From a virus, in the IMG/VR virus record IMGVR_UViG_3300032736_000362, positions 1 to 24,980 of that record: a stretch of 24,980 bases of DNA. The stretch is one strand, 5' to 3'. The notes below the pieces were generated by a model. That model searched no databases and had not been told where the DNA came from. It saw nothing but the letters and a program-made list of their open reading frames with translations. Shown one piece after another: positions 22,423 through 24,980 of the stretch; the stretch's first letter is position 1, and each line of letters opens with the position of its first letter. Made by a program: the position numbers and the translations under genes.

Positions 22423-22487
22423 CGATCGAGCCACATGGCAAACACTATGAACAGCGAAAAGCACACGAACGGAAGAATCTGAATCAC
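22419..22487 (-). CDS. 22-residue membrane micro-protein
   Basis: A GTG at 22487 sits in a GTGA overlap with the stop of the gene upstream. The TGA ending this ORF sits in an ATGA overlap with the lipoprotein start. The peptide, MIQILPFVCFSLFIVFAMWL followed by DR, is nearly all hydrophobic and would form one membrane span. AAAGG lies ten bases before the GTG. Perfect coupling at both ends and a clean TM segment make this more than a spacer. It may be a holin, antiholin or membrane regulator, or a leader keeping ribosomes moving to the lipoprotein gene. Confidence 0.5.
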   Translation of the reverse strand: MIQILPFVCFSLFIVFAMWLDR

Positions 22488-22873
22488 GCCGCTAGCACCT
22501 TTCTCGCCGCGATGAACAACGGTTCCAGTTCATTCATTACCGCGACTTTCGTCGCCTCTCTCGCCTCGGCTCGCCACGTAGCAGTCGTTGGCGCATTCAA
22601 GTCGATCCACGCCTGGAACCGCGCGATCAGCCAGTTCAAAACCAGATCGACCAGCTTGCCGACGACCCACGACAGGATGAAATCGGTGATGAAAAATCCG
22701 ACCCAGCCGAATTTAATTTCCTTCGCTTTCTTGAACGCTTCCGCCTTTAGCTGCACGCGATCCATGTCGATGATCGACAGGCCCATGTCCTCCACCAACC
22801 CGAACGCCATCGCGTGCACCTTGGGCGCGATGCGACCGCCGCGCCAGCCGAACTGGGCTGACTCGATGTGCAT
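22484..22873 (-). CDS. Membrane-associated amphipathic protein, 129 aa
   Basis: The protein has a globular start (MHIESAQFGWRGGRIAPKVH) and a strongly hydrophobic/aromatic middle (about 55-88: FGWVGFFITDFILSWVVGKL, then VDLVLNWLIARFQAW). It ends in a charged helical segment (REATKVAVMNELEPLFIAAR). The middle could make one or two membrane helices. The SD at ATG 22873 is weak. It is coupled to the micro-ORF by a GTGA overlap. I do not recognise the family; it belongs by location to a lysis or envelope cluster. Confidence 0.6.
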   Translation of the reverse strand: MHIESAQFGWRGGRIAPKVHAMAFGLVEDMGLSIIDMDRVQLKAEAFKKAKEIKFGWVGFFITDFILSWVVGKLVDLVLNWLIARFQAWIDLNAPTTATWRAEAREATKVAVMNELEPLFIAARKVLAA

Positions 22874-22928
22874 GCTCGCGAGAGCGGCGTAGGATGCGGC
22901 TGAATAAGCTTCTATGGGTTTTCTCCAG

Positions 22929-22999
22929 TGAATCGGGGTGGAATTGAACCACCGACCGCAGACGATCCGCCCGCTACTCTGCCACTGAGCTACCGACTC
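22929..22999 (-). tRNA. tRNA-like structure with abnormal anticodon arm
   Basis: A 71-base cloverleaf can be drawn. The acceptor stem is GAGTCGG/CCGATTC with one G-T pair and discriminator A. The D arm is GCTC-AGTGGCA-GAGT, and the T arm is GGTGG-TTCAATT-CCACC with a perfect stem. Invariant T8, A14, G18, G19, T54, T55, C56 and A58 are present. The anticodon arm GCGGG-CGGATCG-TCTGC lacks the near-universal T33 (it has G), and the loop bases pair with each other, leaving only GAT unpaired. CCA is not encoded. It may be a decayed tRNA-Ile(GAT) or a tRNA mimic. A plus-strand ORF starting inside this locus (22928) is probably an artefact. Confidence 0.65.
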
Positions 23000-23146
23000 G
23001 TCGCCCTGTCCAGCGGACTGAGCACTAATCTCACCACTGCCTCACGGCCCGCAGGTGACGCGGGGATCTTCAGCACCAATCGGGCGATGTACGCAAGGTT
23101 GTTTGGCTCATCCCCCCTTCGCCCGTCCAGCAAATGCTGAACGCAT
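22990..23146 (-). pseudogene. Small ORF interrupted at a G6 run
   Basis: ATG 23146 reads MRSAFAGRAKGG and stops at 23108. In the +1 frame the sequence continues as a plausible helical protein (GDEPNNLAYIARLVLKIPAS, then PAGREAVVRLVLSPLDRATS and R) to a TAG at 22990, inside the 5' end of the tRNA-like locus. Both halves join at a run of six Gs (23112-23117); five Gs would make one intact ORF of about 51 aa. It may be a frameshift mutation, phase variation or a chance frame. No function is recognised. Confidence 0.3.
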
Positions 23147-23168
23147 CCGATCCAAAGGCTTCAGGGCT

Positions 23169-23720
23169 TCAATACGCCTTGCTTGGCTCCTTGAGTGCCG
23201 CCAGCCTCACGGCACTCATTGGAGGCTGCTCACCCTCCTTGAATTCGTCACGCTGCCGCTGCCGATAGACGGCCCGAATGACCCGCGACTTCTCGCCGGT
23301 GTCAGTGCCAATCTTCTCAAGGCTAAATTTCGCGACGTGAGAATTCTCGGCGCTCGCGTTCTCGGTAATTGCCGCCCGCTCAGTTTTCCGCTCGTTTTCG
23401 TTATCGGTCGTAACGTAGACGACGTCGTCGATCTTCCAATCCTTGGCGACGCTGGCCGGCAGGGTGACGTGGAACGTATCCGGCCAGTTGCCTTTGAAGG
23501 CTTCACTAGACAGTTCGTATTCGACGTAGAAGCCGAACTGCACGCCGAACTGCACGTCGTCGACATGTCCCCACGACTGAACCAGGCGGGCGGGCTCCTG
23601 CTGAACCAGCGACGGCGCGGCCTCGTCAGTCAGATTCGGCAACGTAGCATTCGCAGGACTCAGCAACAGGAATGCCAGGGCGATCGCCAGGCAGACCACG
23701 GACGAAATCAGTCGTTTCAT
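23169..23720 (-). CDS. Secreted protein with Sec signal, 183 aa
   Basis: ATG 23720 follows GAAGGAA at six bases and begins a textbook signal peptide: MKRLISSVVCLAIALAFLLL, then SPANA and a likely cleavage before TLP. The mature part is strand-rich and acidic (FGFYVEYELSSEAFKGNWPD; ASVAKDWKIDDVVYVTTDNE), with a 12-base tandem repeat giving QFGVQFG. The final segment is basic and helical. I do not recognise the family. It should act in the periplasm or outside the cell. The longer frame upstream of 23720 overlaps the neighbouring gene and lacks an SD. Confidence 0.65.
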   Translation of the reverse strand: MKRLISSVVCLAIALAFLLLSPANATLPNLTDEAAPSLVQQEPARLVQSWGHVDDVQFGVQFGFYVEYELSSEAFKGNWPDTFHVTLPASVAKDWKIDDVVYVTTDNENERKTERAAITENASAENSHVAKFSLEKIGTDTGEKSRVIRAVYRQRQRDEFKEGEQPPMSAVRLAALKEPSKAY

Positions 23721-23794
23721 TGTGAATTCCTTCGGTGAGTGAATCTCAAAAACTTGGTTGACGGCTCGGCCTACACTGGCCGATGCCAACGTGA

Positions 23795-24175
23795 TCAACC
23801 CTTCGTCATCGCGTCTGTGGGCTTTGGGAACGCCGTGCAAACGCGTTCGTACTGATCTCGCTGCTCGGCCCCGGTCAACGTCAGCGGATCAGGTGGCACG
23901 GGCTTCGCACGGATCTGATCCCAGATCCCTTGCAGCACGTCCCCGTAGGGCAGCTTCGTGATCAGCAGGCCCACGCCGCCCACCACGATCGACGCGAGCA
24001 TTCGCATCAGTTCGGGATCGAGAGCAACCGGACCCGCCGCGACACGGTTGCCAGCGCGATAGCCCGCACTCCCCATCGCCACCCACGTAACACCCATCCC
24101 GCCGAACAGCGTCGCCCACGGAATGATCGGGCCGAGCTTCTTCAGGATCGACCACAGGAACTGGAGGAACTTCAT
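23795..24175 (-). CDS. Two-TM protein, holin candidate
   Basis: This 126-aa protein starts at ATG 24175 in an ATGA overlap, four bases after GGAGG. It opens with an amphipathic basic segment (MKFLQFLWSILKKLG), then two hydrophobic spans, about 17-36 (IPWATLFGGMGVTWVAMGSA) and about 55-76 (LMRMLASIVVGGVGLLITKL). A soluble, charged C-terminal tail of about 50 residues follows. Size and topology fit class II-type holins, and the surrounding small membrane genes agree. No holin family motif is recognised, so the call is by topology. Confidence 0.55.
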   Translation of the reverse strand: MKFLQFLWSILKKLGPIIPWATLFGGMGVTWVAMGSAGYRAGNRVAAGPVALDPELMRMLASIVVGGVGLLITKLPYGDVLQGIWDQIRAKPVPPDPLTLTGAEQRDQYERVCTAFPKPTDAMTKG

Positions 24176-24429
24176 TTGGCCTCCGAGAGCAGCAGGGGGA
24201 CGTTCAGCTCCCCCAGACGTTGACGACACTCCTCCAGCTCCGCAGGGATGGATTCACCAGCTGCCGCCGCCGTAGCCAGGGCTTCCAGCTCGGTCTGAAG
24301 TTCGGCGTCACCTGGACGCGAGCAGATGGCCGTGGCAACCGCTGCCGCAACCTGGTCGCGTCGCGCGGCATCCTTCGCGGCCTTGGCTTCGGGGATCTTC
24401 GCGGCAATCAGTTCGGTGAGGGTCGACAT
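24172..24429 (-). CDS. Small helical protein, 85 aa
   Basis: ATG 24429 has GAGGA seven bases upstream. The protein is almost wholly alpha-helical and alanine/glutamate-rich: LTELIAAKIPEAKAAKDAAR, then a second helix ELQTELEALATAAAAGE and a third EECRQRLGELNVPLLL. It has no signal or membrane segment. Its stop overlaps the start of the holin candidate (ATGA), so it could be a cytoplasmic regulator or partner of it. No family is recognised. Confidence 0.55.
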   Translation of the reverse strand: MSTLTELIAAKIPEAKAAKDAARRDQVAAAVATAICSRPGDAELQTELEALATAAAAGESIPAELEECRQRLGELNVPLLLSEAK

Positions 24430-24513
24430 GGTGGAATCCTCGATGTGGAACGTAGGTGGTGGTCGGTCTCACTCGACTCGTCTGGGCGCATCAGCAGTCC
24501 AACATCAACCGCA

Positions 24514-24948
24514 TCAACCTCCGCGATCACGCCCCCTTGGGAAGCTCGCCCCCTTGGGAAGCTCGCCGCGGCAAACCTTCATGTGCTCGGCCTGGAACTC
24601 CGCGATTCGCCTGACCAACTCCAACGTAGCTCTGGTCCCGTTGCTGATCTCCGCGATTCCCGTCGCCGACTGCTCGGCAGCTTCAGCGGATCTCTGAGAC
24701 GCGATTGAGGATTGCTTTACCGCCGAAGAAACTTCATCCACAAAAACCTTGTGCTTGTCGACGACGCCGATGCCCGCCTCGGTCAGCTTGTCCGCGTTGG
24801 GCTTGATGACGTCGACGCCGAGCCATCGCAAGCCGAAGTAAGCCCATCGCGAGAAAAGCCCCAACGCTGACACAATGGCCGTCGCCAGGTATGGCCAGTA
24901 ATCTGCGATCACTTGCGCCAAAGCCGCTGTTCCGTCAGCAAAAATCAT
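24514..24948 (-). CDS. Membrane-anchored coiled-coil protein, 144 aa
   Basis: ATG 24948 has GAGGA four bases upstream, so it is preferred over 24972. Residues about 12-38 (IADYWPYLATAIVSALGLFS, then RWAYFG) form one membrane span. The remaining part is a long helix rich in Ser/Ala/Glu (SSAVKQSSIASQRSAEAAEQ), likely a coiled coil in the cytoplasm or periplasm. The C-terminus has been lengthened by a 17-base tandem duplication (24531-24564). Topology recalls i-spanin or holin-associated proteins, but an inner-membrane spanin usually lies next to its lipoprotein partner, which here is 2 kb away. Confidence 0.6.
   Translation of the reverse strand: MIFADGTAALAQVIADYWPYLATAIVSALGLFSRWAYFGLRWLGVDVIKPNADKLTEAGIGVVDKHKVFVDEVSSAVKQSSIASQRSAEAAEQSATGIAEISNGTRATLELVRRIAEFQAEHMKVCRGELPKGASFPRGRDRGG
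24531..24564. repeat. 17-bp perfect tandem duplication
   Basis: GCCCCCTTGGGAAGCTC occurs at 24531-24547 and again at 24548-24564. It lies in the 3' end of the membrane-anchored coiled-coil gene, and because 17 is not a multiple of three it changes the reading frame after the first copy read. Confidence 0.9.
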
Positions 24949-24980
24949 TCGTTCCTCGCGAAAGAAAATCAATTGTGAAT

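Noticed and set aside
22928-23140. Plus-strand ORF starting MNRGGIEPPTADDPP
   Set aside because: It begins inside the tRNA-like gene on the other strand; this peptide pattern is a well-known artefact of translating antisense tRNA.
23766-23783. TCGGCC/GGCCGA hairpin between 23720 and 23795 as a terminator
   Set aside because: Only six base pairs and no T-run on the minus strand.
1-24980. CRISPR arrays, insertion sequences, integrase or attachment sites
   Set aside because: No spaced direct repeats, transposase motifs, tyrosine or serine recombinase signatures or att-like duplications were found by eye.

Overview
This window looks like part of a tailed-phage (siphovirus-type) genome or prophage. 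A head and tail morphogenesis block fills almost the whole minus strand from the right edge down to about 2.1 kb. A short plus-strand operon of small genes occupies the first 2 kb. The DNA is GC-rich. The protein styles (Mu/HK97-type protease-capsid fusion, papain-like peptidase, CPPC thioredoxin-like lipoprotein, many small lipoproteins) suggest a phage of a Planctomycetes-like Gram-negative host. That host call is inferred from protein style, not from a marker gene. No integrase, repressor of a recognised family, replication gene or attachment site is visible, so the window cannot say whether this is an integrated prophage.

Left region, plus strand, 1-2069. Two sigma70-like promoters (18-46 and 859-886) are each enclosed by the same 11-bp inverted repeat. 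Each drives a run of small unknown genes. These include a 43-codon membrane peptide overlapping a basic, ribbon-helix-helix-like protein, and a 55-aa gene coupled by TGATG to its upstream neighbour. This block runs head-on into the morphogenesis operon at about 2.1 kb.

Right region, minus strand, read from 24948 downward. First come small membrane or secreted genes, probably for lysis or the cell envelope: an anchored coiled-coil protein, a two-TM holin candidate, a secreted protein, an amphipathic protein, a 22-residue membrane micro-protein and a lipoprotein. A tRNA-like structure with an abnormal anticodon arm sits among them. A papain-like peptidase with a complete Q-C-H-N tetrad and a thioredoxin-like lipoprotein follow, ending at a strong hairpin terminator (20088-20117). 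Next are fibre or appendage genes, including duplicated modules, then a small coiled-coil protein with an apparent ATA start, TerL, a zinc-ribbon protein and a gpW-like protein. After these comes one 1249-aa ORF joining portal, prohead protease, acidic scaffold-like segment and major capsid protein. It has internal Shine-Dalgarno/ATG pairs before the scaffold and capsid parts and a terminator after it.

The remainder follows the usual siphovirus order: decoration protein, neck and tail-completion proteins, major tail protein, tail assembly chaperone with a -1 frameshift extension, tape measure, distal tail protein and a beta-propeller receptor-binding candidate. Most neighbours overlap by 1-4 bases (ATGA, GTGA, TGATG), which indicates translational coupling through long polycistronic mRNAs. 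The most unusual points are the portal-protease-scaffold-capsid fusion, the tRNA-like element, the dyad-embraced twin promoters, the micro-ORF locked between two genes, and the placement of the lysis/envelope and fibre genes before the terminase.
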